Assembly: GCA_963693315.1 (NCBI GenBank)
Contig: OY856188.1
Span: 198,070,127-198,134,126, forward strand
From: Diogma glabrata
Taxonomy: Eukaryota; Arthropoda; Insecta; Diptera; Cylindrotomidae
Reading direction: 5' to 3'
Length of the DNA: 64,000 nucleotides
Shown here: positions 12,640 to 23,839 of the stretch, piece by piece
Numbering within the stretch: position 1 is the first letter of the stretch
Layout of the letters: every line of letters starts with the position of its first letter
Notes under the pieces: generated by a model
What the model saw: the letters and a program-made list of their open reading frames with translations, nothing else
The model's database searches: none
Told to the model about the DNA's origin: nothing
Position numbers and translations under genes: made by a program

Positions 12640-15600
12640 GTAGAATTTATTAAGATTTAGGCAGTTATTAGCTTGCAAAGACACGAGAGATTCTGTGTTT
12701 ATTAAACTGATCGGTGACACGTAGTAGGTACCGTTTTCCAGTGGAGTTGTGACATTGTCGTGGTAAATGCTCCTCATAAGAGGGTTGGGGTGATGTTGCA
12801 GTCTTTTTAGTCTAGTGACGGCTAGATTGTAAGAGTATTGAAGAATAGGGGTTATTCCCGAATCTTTATAAATAATCTTGTTGTGTATATATTTTTTATT
12901 TTTCCTTCTAAATTTGGAGAGACAATGTCTGATGATTTTTCTTTCGAAGACAAGGAGTTCCTTAGCTACTGTGGGACTAATTGTGAACCAGATAGGGCAA
13001 GCGTAAGTTAAAATAGGTCTTATTAATGTTTAAATACAAGAAGCTTAATTTTGCTTTCAACATTGTTAGATGACAGAATTGGTTTTAGCAGCGCGGCTGC
13101 ACCTTTAGCTTTGTTTATAGTGGCTCTCATATGTTGACTGAAACAGTTTTGTTTTGGATATTAACACCTAGATATTTGATCTTATCGACGGTTTTGATTT
13201 CGCTATTATTGATTTGGAGAGTTAATTGTTTACTTTCTCGTACAACTAGATGGTGTCCTCTTCCACTTGGGTTTCAAAAGCAAATTAATTGGCATTTTTC
13301 GACATTAATATTTATTCTCCAGGTTTTGTAGAATTTTTGTATGAATGTAATGTGTTTTAAGATCTTATCTAATGCAAGATGTGGTCTTTCGTCTTGTGCG
13401 AAAACTATAGTGTCATCAGCATAAAGAACTGTTTTGGAGTTATTGGACAATCTAGTTGGAATGTCATGAATATAAGTGTTAAATAACCAGGGTCCAAGTA
13501 TGGATCCCTGCGGAACTCCTGAATTCACTGGTATTGTGTTAGATTTCTGATTATCAATTTCAATAAAAAGTTTTCTATTTGTGAGGAAACTTTATAATGC
13601 GGACTAAGTAAGGCGGGGGGGGTGTTGGCCCTGTGCAGTTTGTATATGTGACCTTTCGGCCATGTGAGGTCAAAGGCTTTTTCGAGGTCTAAAGTGCAAG
13701 AGACTGTGCATTTTCTGTTGTTTAGTCCTTTGACGATATTGTCATGGAGATATAAGAGCGCATGCTCTGTAGAGTGTTCTTTCCTGAATCCGAACTGTTC
13801 ATCAGGGATGATATCAAAATTATCAAAGCAATTTAAACATTATTACTTTTTCCAGAATTTTTCCCATATTTGAGAGCATCGAAATTGGCCTGAAGTCTCT
13901 GATGTCGTGTGACGCGTTAGTTTTAGGGATAGGTATAAGTTTCGCTATCTTCCATGCATTTGGAAAGAAACCGTTATCCAAACAGTTGTTTATAATGATC
14001 GTTAGGGGCTCTGCCAGTTGTTTAACACCTTTCCTGATGAAGTAGTTTGAAATATTGTCCGGTCCCATCGATTTTTTAATTGTTTAGGGCTTTTATTGTG
14101 TCCGACGTAATCTTTGTATTACAGAAGAGTTCTAGATTACCCGGATTCAGCGCAGACTTTTGCTGAGAGAATTCCGTCAATTCTTTTTCGTTGTCTCTTG
14201 AGATGTTATTCCATAAATTTATGACCTCATTTGTTGTGTTTAGATTATAAGTTGGGATTTTTCCTTATATATTTCCTTGTAGAATTCGGCAAACGCGTTT
14301 AGTTTTTCGTTTAGGTCGATATAGATGTTATCACCTCTTTTGATTGGGTCTCTTGATACATTTATTTTGTCGCTTTTCCCTACGGTAATCTTATTAATTT
14401 CCTTAAAAACTCGAGGCGAAGGTTTGATGGCCTCGAGTCTTCGTCTGAAGTTAGTATTTAGTTCACTCGAAATTTTGTCTTTTAGGCAGATATTGAGACA
14501 ATCGATTCTCGCTTTGAGTTCTTTGTATTCGGCATTGATTTTGTTTTTGTGATTGCTAAATATCCTCTTTAGCTTGGTGGACCAGATTTGTTTTAATTTG
14601 AGCATCTTCTGTGCAACTTCAGATAGATTGGCGTACTTTAAATCCTTAGGTCTCATTTGTTTGGCATGTTTAAGATTTGTGTTAATAATTGCTACGTTGA
14701 TCTCATTAATAGTTTTTTCAATTTCGTCGTTAGATAAACTCCTCGAGTGAGATATATTTAAGTTCGTGAGGGCAAAGCTTAGGTCAGATTTGTATGTATC
14801 CCAGTTTGTTTGTTTGAAAGATAAAATGTGGTTCTTAGTGTTTGTTAACGGGTTAAAATTTTTAATTGTGATGTTTAGTTGTATTGCAAAATGGTCAGAT
14901 ATTCCTGGTAAAGTAGAGCACTTATAGTTTAATTGATTGTCCGTTTTATGAAGACAATTGGACGATATTAAGAACATATCAATGAAGGAACCCGATCTCG
15001 GGAACGTTGGGTCCGGTGGGTTTACAATTTCGAAGTTCATCCAGTCTAGTTCCTCAAGTATATTTGATAATTGATTGCCATTCACGTTATTTACGCTATC
15101 TCCCCATCTTTTGTTTCTGGCATTGAAGTCCCCTCCAATGATTACCTCGTCTTTATTCTGACATAAATTCAAAATGTTATCTAGGTCCAGTTTCATACCT
15201 TGACCAAGGTTACTGGGGATACAGATGGCCCCTATTATCAGAGAGCGATTTCTCTTTTGAGCATCTATGTAATTTATGTCTATAAAGGTTGCCGATATTG
15301 ACAGGCTCTCGAATGGAATAATTTTGAACTTTATGTTCTTTTTTATAAATATTGCTGTGCCTACATTTTTATCTTGTCTGATGATGTTGAAATTTTCGAG
15401 GTGTAGCTTGTGTCTGCCATTAAGGTGGGTCTCTGAGATTAGAGCTGCAGTCGGGTTGATGTGTTTAATTGTTTCAAAAAAGTTGAAGGCGTTTGTGGTT
15501 GGATATTATTGAGTTGGCGTTCAAAGCTAAAATTGAAATATTGTTACAGCTCATATTTATTTTTGGGGTAAGAGAAATGATGAATTGTAGGTATTCAGCT

Positions 15601-16389
15601 GTTTTTTGACCTTTGTTTTCGATTCTCATGTAATTCGGCCAGAATTGGTTGATTTTATCTAACAAAGTACCAAGAGGCATGTAGAATAATTTGTTGGACT
15701 CATTAAAGAAGTCTGAAATGTAGTTTTCGCTGTTGTCAGGGTTTTTATCTCTACTTGGGTTGATAACATCTGCGAATGATCTGTTTGGCGTTGTGAAGTT
15801 GTTTATGGTCCTAAGGACGCTTTCCTTTCTAGCGTTTAGGAGGTCTCTTACCTTTCCTTGTTTATATCCCGGTTGTTCTTGAATTTAATAAATGCTTCAC
15901 ATCCTCGGTAGTTTGCCGGGTGACCTTCCTTGCCGCAGTTTATGCAGGCAGCCGGTTTATTTTCTTGGTTTCCCTTTTCTCTTGCACATTGGCCTGCTTC
16001 ATGGTTATCTCCACATTTCACACATCTCTTGTTAAATGCACAGTTTTGGCTTATATGCCCAAATCTTTGGCACCTGAAGCATTGTATGATTTCTGTTTTT
16101 TTAGTTTCTCGAAATGAATCCTCTGGTGAAACAGGTATTTAATGTTTAACAATTCACTGAGGTTTTGACCTGTTTCGAGCTGTAAGGTGTACATATTCAG
16201 TTGTGTGTTAGCTCTTTTTGTATAGGGAGTTGTAAATTGTTGAATTTTAGAGAACTTTATATTCGGACATTCCGCCAACATTTCATTTTTTATCTCCTTC
16301 TCCGTATATCCGCCACTTATTCCTTTAAGTAGTAGTATCTCCTTTCTCAGTTCTTTAGGCGTGAACGTAAAAGCGTCCGTTTTTCGGTC

Positions 16390-16393
<4 letters not shown>
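12640..16393 (-). pseudogene. Degenerate non-LTR retrotransposon (Jockey-like), two ORFs
   Basis: ORF1 (about 16370 to 15690) ends with three zinc knuckles; CVKCGDNHEAGQCA and CINCGKEGHPANYRGC are readable near 15930-16030. ORF2 follows. Its endonuclease start lies near 15555 (ISILALNANSI), with EVIIGGDFNARNKRWGD at about 15110-15150 and GISDHFAIQLN near 14880-14915. The reverse transcriptase gives GVPQGSILGPWLFNTYIHDI and the catalytic VLYADDTIVFAQ at 13390-13520. The frame breaks near 15480, 15200, 14240, 13820 and 13540, so it is dead. ORF1 opens directly beside an A31 run (16394-16424), so the 5' end is truncated. The Jockey-like label rests on motif style only. Confidence 0.8.

Positions 16394-16424
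<31 letters not shown>
16394..16424. repeat. A31 homopolymer
   Basis: Thirty-one consecutive A residues sit exactly where the minus-strand LINE stops. On the LINE strand this is poly(T) at the 5' side, which is not what a simple insertion gives. Confidence 0.9.
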
Positions 16425-16429
<5 letters not shown>

Positions 16430-16980
16430 TGTCTTTGCGTGGATATCTACTGAATCTAGAAATACTTTTAATTTACCATAACCCGTGTTATGGATTTTTA
16501 TATTAACTTCGTTCGAGAAATTTTTTTATTAAACCCAAAATAGATTTGGCGCTTGCTCCGTTGATATAAATAGGTGGACACCAATTAATTTTTTTGCTTT
16601 AATTGATTTTAATAACATGAATTCAGATTGGAGAGTGCAGAGGACTACAATTTAGTCATCATTATATTATACTAATAAATTACATGAATAACAGGTTTCC
16701 GACCGGAGATTGCAGGCGAGAAATTTTAGATACGGGATTGCTGATTGGCGATTGCAGATTATATGTATAGGTGATTGTCCTTGTGATTGTCTCGTAACAG
16801 TAGTAGCTAGATACGATTTGCCAGGTGTCTGTAACCGGGTCGTTCACTCCTAACTAACAATTACCTACCTATCCTTACCTATTGTTATATGTAAAACGAC
16901 TGTAGGAAGTGGCCCGGCCGTAATCCGGGAGTCTCGCCTAGTGCTTGGTCCTACAGTCCAATCAATCAATCAATCAATCA
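16425..16980 (+). mobile_element. LINE or SINE 3' fragment with (CAAT)n tail
   Basis: Moderately GC-rich sequence ends in GTGCTTGGTCCTACAGT followed by about six CAAT units (16959-16982). A microsatellite tail of this kind is typical of several LINE clades and their SINE partners. It is followed immediately by the right copy of the 23-bp direct repeat (16981-17003), which also occurs at 11261-11283. No ORF is seen. Confidence 0.45.
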
Positions 16981-17042
16981 ATTATCCAGATCAGGACATC
17001 GGATAAGATGAGTTTTTTCGATCGGAAACTGATCGTATGACT

Positions 17043-17250
17043 GGATCAACGGATAAAGTACTGCACGCTGATCAGTAACTGATCAGATAGCCGGATCAAC
17101 GGATAAAGTACTGCACGCTGATCAGTAACTGATCAGATAGCCGGATCAAGGAAAACGGTACTGTACGCTGATCAGGAACTGATCAGATAACCGGATCAAG
17201 GGAAACGGTACTGTACGCTGATCAGGAACTGATCAGATGGCCGTATTACG
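17043..17250. repeat. 50-bp tandem repeat (GATCAG-rich)
   Basis: Four units of GGATAAAGTACTGCACGCTG plus 30 more bases occur at 17051, 17101, 17151 and 17201. The last two vary in common (GGAAACGGTACTGTACG). They sit just inside the right CCCCGACT end at 17309. Confidence 0.9.
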
Positions 17251-17771
17251 GAAAATCTGATCCGGATCTGATCATAATCCGGGTTTCCTGAACTAATTTC
17301 CAGTCGGGGACTGTGTATAATCCCCCTGAATTGAAAAAAACGATTAATAATTGCAAAAAAATTGATTTTTTTTTTCATCTTTTTGATGAGACAAGATGAT
17401 AGCATAATAGTAGCATAACAGTCCAAAATTTTTGCGGTGTGCTTGCTGGGATGTAAATTTTACTAAAATAGTTCAATTTTTACATATCACTCTGTCTGTT
17501 TTACGTAGCAAATAGTTAATGTGCTACTAGCGAAATTACATAACGCTACGTTAGGGCTACATATATTTTTAAATATTTACTTGTCGTCTACGTAAAATTT
17601 GCTTAAGCTTAATTAAAAACTGACCTTTTTACAATGCAGGTCTACATCTAGATTCAATTTTGTCAATTTTGTTTACTTTACTGTTGCCGCCGCTGGCTCA
17701 ATTCGTACGTCATTTTTAGTTAAATTTACATATACTTTACGTTAAATAAGCTATCTCTTTTTTCTGAGTGT

Positions 17772-18600
17772 ACTTGACCATTGTTATTGGGCCATTACTG
17801 TATCCATGAATCGGCCAATCTGCGTTTTATAGAAATTAATCAGTAAGGTTTACTGAACTATGAATTGGTCGATCTTAGTTATTTGGTAAAAAATTCAGTG
17901 AGTATTATCCATTTTAGAAATATATATTTTGGAAAATTTCATCTATAGTTTAATTATCGCATCTCTGCTAAAAGACTATGATAATAATGTTAAGGTTGCT
18001 TAAATTTTTTTCTTTAGACATTTTTACTTTATTTTAATTATTTTGTATTTAATTTATTTAAATTTACATATGATAATATTTTATATTTTTTTATTGGGCC
18101 TGTCATGGTTGCCAGTACTCGATCGGTCTTTGCTGCAATACTGGTCACCATTATTGGTCTGTTACTGGACCAGCTGTACAACCTTGTATGGGCCATTGCT
18201 GTTTTATCCTCTGGCAAATGAATGGCAACCTTTTATTACCCGAAGTTATCAACAAGTAAAATTATGTTAATGTCGTTAATGTTAATTATATTATATAATG
18301 TTATATAAAACAAAACTTTAATTAATTTCAAATTTATTTAACTGATCTACCAAATTAAAGTTAAAAACTACACTAACAATTTGAATCAATGTGGTTTTAC
18401 ACAACGACTTGGGTTTTTTTAAAAAAGGCTTTCTATTTATCTCTTTCGCTTTGGTTTTTTTATTCAATTCAACAACAAAAATTATCCCATACATTGAAAA
18501 TTTGCCGTGTAAAAAAAAAACCTATGAAACAAACAGAAAAAACAGAAAAAAAATTATTCAAACAAACCGTTTCGCACCATCAAATAACAAATAAACCAAT
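17772..18600. repeat. Continuation of GGCC/CAGTACTGG-type array, then unique AT-rich DNA
   Basis: Words like those at 5409-6260 resume directly after the ACACTCAG right end (TTGACCATTGTTATTGGGCC) and again at 18090-18230. From about 18270 to 18600 only AT-rich sequence with no credible ORF is seen. Confidence 0.5.
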
Positions 18601-18609
18601 TCATATTAT

Positions 18610-18853
18610 AACATATTTGTTTAGCACTTGTTTTGTACGCACGTTAATATAAATTAAAAAAATAAAAGATTTATTTTTATTTCAATGATCACTCAATATA
18701 TTTCGCCTTTTTAGGACATCCTCAGGAGCATTACTCCAGAGGATGTCCTAAAAAGACGAAATATATTGAGTGATCATAGAAATAAAATTAAATCTTTTAT
18801 TTTTTTAAATTTATATTAACGTGCGTATAAAACAAGTGCCAAACAAATATGTT
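18610..18853. repeat. 244-bp near-perfect palindrome
   Basis: The left arm (18610 to about 18729) is the reverse complement of the right arm (about 18734-18853), with only scattered mismatches and a centre of GGAGCATTACTCC. The arms contain GGATGTCCTAAAAAG(A/G)CGAAA and ACGTTAATATAAATT. The transcript would fold into a hairpin of about 120 bp. It lies 850 bp upstream of the myosin exon at 19701. Nothing in it is coding. Confidence 0.92.
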
Positions 18854-19700
18854 ATTCAACGAAAACAAATATTTGTTTTTTATTAAAAAAAGAAAAGAAA
18901 GATAAACTAAAAGATGGATTTAGTTATAACGGGAAACATTGTATACTGTCAGATATTTATTTGTTAAATGATCTTAAGTTGTTTGATATTACGGAATGAA
19001 TGTTTTGATTAATGTGATGACTATTGGTTTTTAAATTTTAAAAGAAAATGTCCACTGATCAGATTTTTGTTGATCGTTACACATTGTCATCTGATTGCGT
19101 TTTTACCCGAATAGAGCACAATTATTGGTTTCTTCGCCATTTTCAGAATAGAAGGATTCTTGTTTAATTTGATGTACAGCATGAAGCTTATAAATTTTAC
19201 CATTTTTGGCATTCATGTTATAACTCCGTTAAAAGGCAAATATGTAATTCATTTGCTTTAGATAACACTAAACGTTTAGAGACAACGCATAAGTGAATTT
19301 GTATTAAACCTTGAAGAATGCTGGATTATATAGTGAATACGGCTGTGCCTAAACGAATATATGCGGACAGCTTTGTAGGTTTGTTTGACCTTTTTATGTA
19401 ATTATCAATTACACTCTCTGTTGTTTTGAGTTGATAAGAAGACATACTAATGGACCACGTTTACGTTGACTCTAAATCATTTGCTAACACATGATGTGAG
19501 AAATAATACTATGTAGTTCTGCTATAGTTATCAAGACTGGAAACACATTGAATTTTTTCAACAATTTCTCGTCTTTTGCATCCCTGCATCTCATCTTCGG
19601 AATTTCAATTAATATAATTACGCTAATTAATAATTTATTATAATCACCAATCTTTGAAAAAAATAAATATTAATTAATTTTTTTTCTTTCTTTTTCACAG

Positions 19701-19816
19701 GAAGGAAAAGTTCTAGTCCTGATAAAGGAGTTCCTGATATGACGTGTATATCAGAAATTGATGAAACCGGAATAAATCGTAATCTGAAAGTTCGATACGA
19801 ACGGGATGAAATATAT
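19701..19816 (+). CDS. Myosin heavy chain motor-domain exon, N-terminal part
   Basis: The exon lies between a classic acceptor (TTTCTTTTTCACAG ending at 19700) and the donor GTATCC at 19817. It begins with two bases of a split codon, then reads RKSSSPDKGVPDM, CISEIDETGINRNLKVRYER and DEIY. This matches the conserved start of the myosin head: GV-DM, an L/I-S-(D/E)-L/I acidic stretch, NL--RY and the residues before IYTYTGSIL. Myosins are actin-dependent ATPases acting in the cytoplasm. The preceding GRKSS stretch is not conserved. The class is not determined; an unconventional myosin is likely from the GVPDM and DEIYTYTGS pattern. The exon joins in frame to 43976-44038. The 5' exons and promoter are not identified with confidence. 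Confidence 0.85.
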
Positions 19817-20129
19817 GTATCCTTTTTCACAAAATTAGTTATTTTTTATAGATTTGTTTGTGTTATGGATTTGTTTTTGTTGTTGTAAGCAAGGTATTTT
19901 AATTAAAATTATATATTTCTTTAACTAAAATGTGTTATGTAGTAGGTTTTACAATATTTATCACAACCACACATAAAAACCTTTCAAGACCTAGGTCCCA
20001 CAAGAACGTGCCTTCTGACGTGTTGATGGACTCATGTTTTTTTTTTTTAAAGATGGAATAATCAAAACAATAAATCCTATCCGGGTATATTCATGATCAT
20101 ATAACGCACGGTCTTCTCGATGAATAAAC

Positions 20130-20400
20130 CCTCGATTTTGTTATATGAAGATTTCTCCGAGGAAGTAATAACGGGTCATCATCAAGAAATAGGTCACCAC
20201 TAAGATTAAAGGACGAGCACCTTCCATTCGCGAGAATCTTTGGTTAGTTACATCTCAACCTCGCCTCACCTCACTATTGCCTGTATGCTACGGTAACTCA
20301 TATGACACTAGAAAGGACTGGAGTACGAAGGGTTGTCACACCCGTAGATCAAAAATTAAAAATAAACAAATTTACATATCAACAGAACCTGATCTCTCCA
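20130..20400. repeat. Dispersed repeat, copy 1
   Basis: GACTGGAGTACGAAGGGTTG TCACACCCGT near 20314 corresponds to GACTGGAATACGTAGAGTTG TCACACCCGT near 31194, with weaker similarity on either side. It is an unidentified repeat family. The rest of 19817-23217 shows no gene. Confidence 0.55.
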
Positions 20401-23217
20401 TTTCGTTTCTTGAGTTTATGACTATCTTTTGTGAATTTTAATCCTTTTCTGGAAGACCATTAAAGAAAATAATCAAAAGATTTAAACAAACACAAAATAC
20501 TAACAATAAACGTTAATTTTTTTTCTTCGATTATTTTCCCATGCTTCTACTAATACGGTGGCTAGACGAATTGATTTTTTTCATTATTTAGTATAATTTG
20601 TGTTTGAAAGTATTAACTTAAGTACATATTACTATAACTGACCATGCAATTTGTTTGATAATGCGATTTTCCAGGTTGAACTAGAAAAACATAGTTTATC
20701 TGTTGTTTTTGTGAATATGTTTTTTGAAGGTAGTTTGATACAGGAAAATGTTTGAAAAATTCGTTTTAAATGATACTGTATTAAAGAGTTTAATTTAAAT
20801 GTCAATAATCTAAAACTCTGTCTATCATCTTCCAAACATAGTAATACTTAAAAGCTTCAAGCCAACTGATCTAGTTCTATTAAAACTGGATGTAAAAATC
20901 ATCAATAAAGAGATTGAACACGAGAAAATTCTATTTTCTTATTGAAATTACAATTTGTTTTTGCAACTCAACTAAATCAAACCAAATATTTTATTTATTA
21001 TTATTTCCTTTTACAAAACACTGACAATATACATCAGCCAGACGACATAGTCGTTCATTCTGTTCATATAGATAGACAAACAGATCTATTCTATTTCTTA
21101 CTTTTGTTGCTATTTTTATGTTTTAATTTTAAATAAAATAAAAAAAAATAATCTTTGTAATATCTTAACACAAAGAAGTTTATGGAATAACAAAAGGAGA
21201 CACACAACCCAACACATTCATTTTATTATGGTTACATTACAATGCAAAAGAGTTTATGATTATGGCAATGTTATCCTTTTATTTTTGGTATGTAGATTGA
21301 TGGAGATTGATGGATGGATGTATGGCTAATCGAAACATTATTAAATGTAATAAAAAATATTTAATTTTACAATGTCTGAGAGATTTATTTCATATCTTAC
21401 TTACATTTGCATAGAATGTGGTGTTTAAGCTTCATGTAGGAGGCAGACCGAACTAATCGGCATTGAAAATGGCAGTAAACTTCAAAAAGTTGGTTGGTAG
21501 AAAAGTGTTCAGAAAAGTGCACGAAAGTTCTATCTATTTATCTCTTCAGTCCATACAAAACCTTTTCCCTGTTTTGCTTTAACCAAAAAATATATCTCAA
21601 ATGATACTAACAAATAACCAAATCTCGTAAAAACGAAACATTAGGTAATTCAATATGACACATTTGTTTAAGAATATATTTTGACATATATTTTTTTCCG
21701 ACATTCAATTTATCAACTGTTATCATGAAATTTAAAAAGTATGAACCACAACTACCAGGTGTTTCTTGATATTTGTAGCAAAAAAATAAAAATTCCTATT
21801 TTGATTCCTATACGTAATTTGAAACCACACACATGTATGTAATCATTATTTCCAAAAAGTACTTAACTTCGAAATAATCAATTTATTTGTTTTAAGATTT
21901 AACCTAATTTTTTTTACTTAACTTATTTTTTCATAAGAAACACTTTACTCAATTACATACTTTAAAGATTTATTTATTTATTAAAACACATTGCTCGATT
22001 AGGGTGAGTTGATATATTATAACCAGCAATTCACAAATTTCATAAAACTGTTTCTCCTTTTGTTTGTTCATTATTATTAGCCCATATATATTTGGATCAT
22101 ACACCAATCGCTTTGAACGAACTGTAATGTCTAATATCTTTAAACTGATAACTTATCAACCACACTATTCAGTAATTTCAACGTAAACATTAACCAGAAG
22201 CTTTTATGTATTAGCTATGGTCTGTTTTAAAGATATACTGTTCTTTTCAAAATTAGAAATGAGTTTAAAAAAAATTACAAACAGAATTAATTTTCGAAAT
22301 TCGTTTGTTTTATATATTTTTTTTTGCGGTAAAAGAACTTTGAATTATAATTTATTTTAAATTTTATTAGTTTTGTAATTTTTCATACAATAGTTTGAAT
22401 ATGTTTATGGTTAATACTTAATTGTTATATGAATAGAATAGATTTTGTTTATTGTATTATTTTGTTCTCGGTTGAATGCCTAGTATTGAATTCTATATTT
22501 GTCAAGGAGGAAAAACGTTGCGGTTGAAATTCTACATTGGGACTCATCGTCCATAACTGGTTACGGGTACAGTTCCTTTTGGATAACAGACAGTTTATAT
22601 ATTGTATTGTTGTTTTTGTTAAGTCAGTTTATTCAGTGGCGAAGCGTGTTTCTGAAGCTAGGGTAGACATATTCAAAAGTTTTATTCATATGCCAGTAGA
22701 AACCAATTATAGTACATTATGATGAAATTACGTAAAGCCAAGGTTTTTGAACGTATGTGGAGTTTGCGAAACAAGGCGCTAGCCGAGATTTGCACCCATA
22801 TTAAGTCCAAAATAGCTTACGTCCGTGCATCATACACTATTTTAAATTCGACGTAAGCAAAATATTTAAAAAACAGATTGTTTAATCTAAATCAAAATTA
22901 AAAATATTTGTTATTTTTTCAAACAAATCGTATAACTATGACAACAAAAAATAACAATTACTTTGATTGGATTATAAAATTTTGAATTGAAAAGTTGCTT
23001 TTATTATTTATATTTTTATACTTTTAAATATTTTTCTTAATTCACCATAAGCAAAAACTAACAACTATTATATTGATAACAACAAAAGAAATTAACTGAA
23101 ATGTTATATTTTTTGTAGTTCAATTCCTCTCTATGATTTTTATAGCTGTAAAATTATCAATAACTTTTTCTTTAAAAACGGCTCAATAGTTGATTTTGTT
23201 AACTCTTTCTCAATCGA
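20401..23217. other. Gene-free intron sequence
   Basis: AT-rich intron sequence. Short open frames here are no longer than 73 codons and match nothing I recognise. No repeat structure was found by eye. Confidence 0.4.
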
Positions 23218-23546
23218 CCCTGGCAAAAATTCTTGTACAAAAATTATATAGGAACTTACATGACCATGATCATTTCTTGTAGAAAATTGGGACAAGAAGT
23301 TTACAAGATCATACAAGATTCACATAGTATCTTTTATAGCTCATGTAAGGATCTTTTATAGTTCATGTAAGATCCTAACAAAAATTCCTACAAGAATTTG
23401 TGCCAGGGTAGGAACTTACATGATCATGATCATTTCTTGTAGAGAATTGGGACAAGAAGTTTACAAGATCATACAAGATTCACATAGGATATTTTAAAGT
23501 TCATGTAAGATCCTAACAAAAATTCCTGCAAGAATTTTTGCCAGGG
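23218..23546. mobile_element. Dimeric MITE with CCCTGGCAAAAATTCTTG ends
   Basis: CCCTGGCAAAAATTCTTG at 23218 is the complement of CAAGAATTTTTGCCAGGG ending at 23546. A third, internal end (GAATTTGTGCCAGGG) stops at 23408. The segment starting GGAACTTACATGA is repeated at 23251 and 23411 (160-bp period), so the element is a head-to-tail dimer sharing one internal terminus. No coding sequence is present. Confidence 0.75.
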
Positions 23547-23839
23547 AAAACCTTCAGTCTTGTGCTTTTCATAGAATTTCTTAGCTTATTTTTAATACGT
23601 TTCAAAGAACTGTTAAATCTCTCACAAGAAACTGTGGTCATTGGAATTGTTAAAAAAAGAGTTAATAATTTAACAACCTCGCTATAAACATTGTTTATCC
23701 CATTTTCAGCTCTATATTTTTATAAAAAGACCGGACTTTAATGCTTGATTTTATCACTGTATATTCTTGAAAGCTCATTTTTTATCATTCTTTGGTAAAA
23801 GATGTAGGATATTGTAAGAAAAGATTAGCAAAAACATTG

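Larger units (their letters stand above)
6261..17771. mobile_element. Composite nested element with ACACTCAG inverted ends
   Basis: ACACTCAGAAAAAA at 6261 and its exact complement ending at 17771 form a 14-bp inverted pair. Both lie in the same kind of flanking repeat, and both are followed inward by TTTACAT/ACGTAAA-rich sequence. The simplest reading is one old DNA element that received later insertions (9545-17309, 10523-11129, the LINE at 12640-16393). Two separate copies of the same MITE is the alternative. No transposase is visible. Confidence 0.4.
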
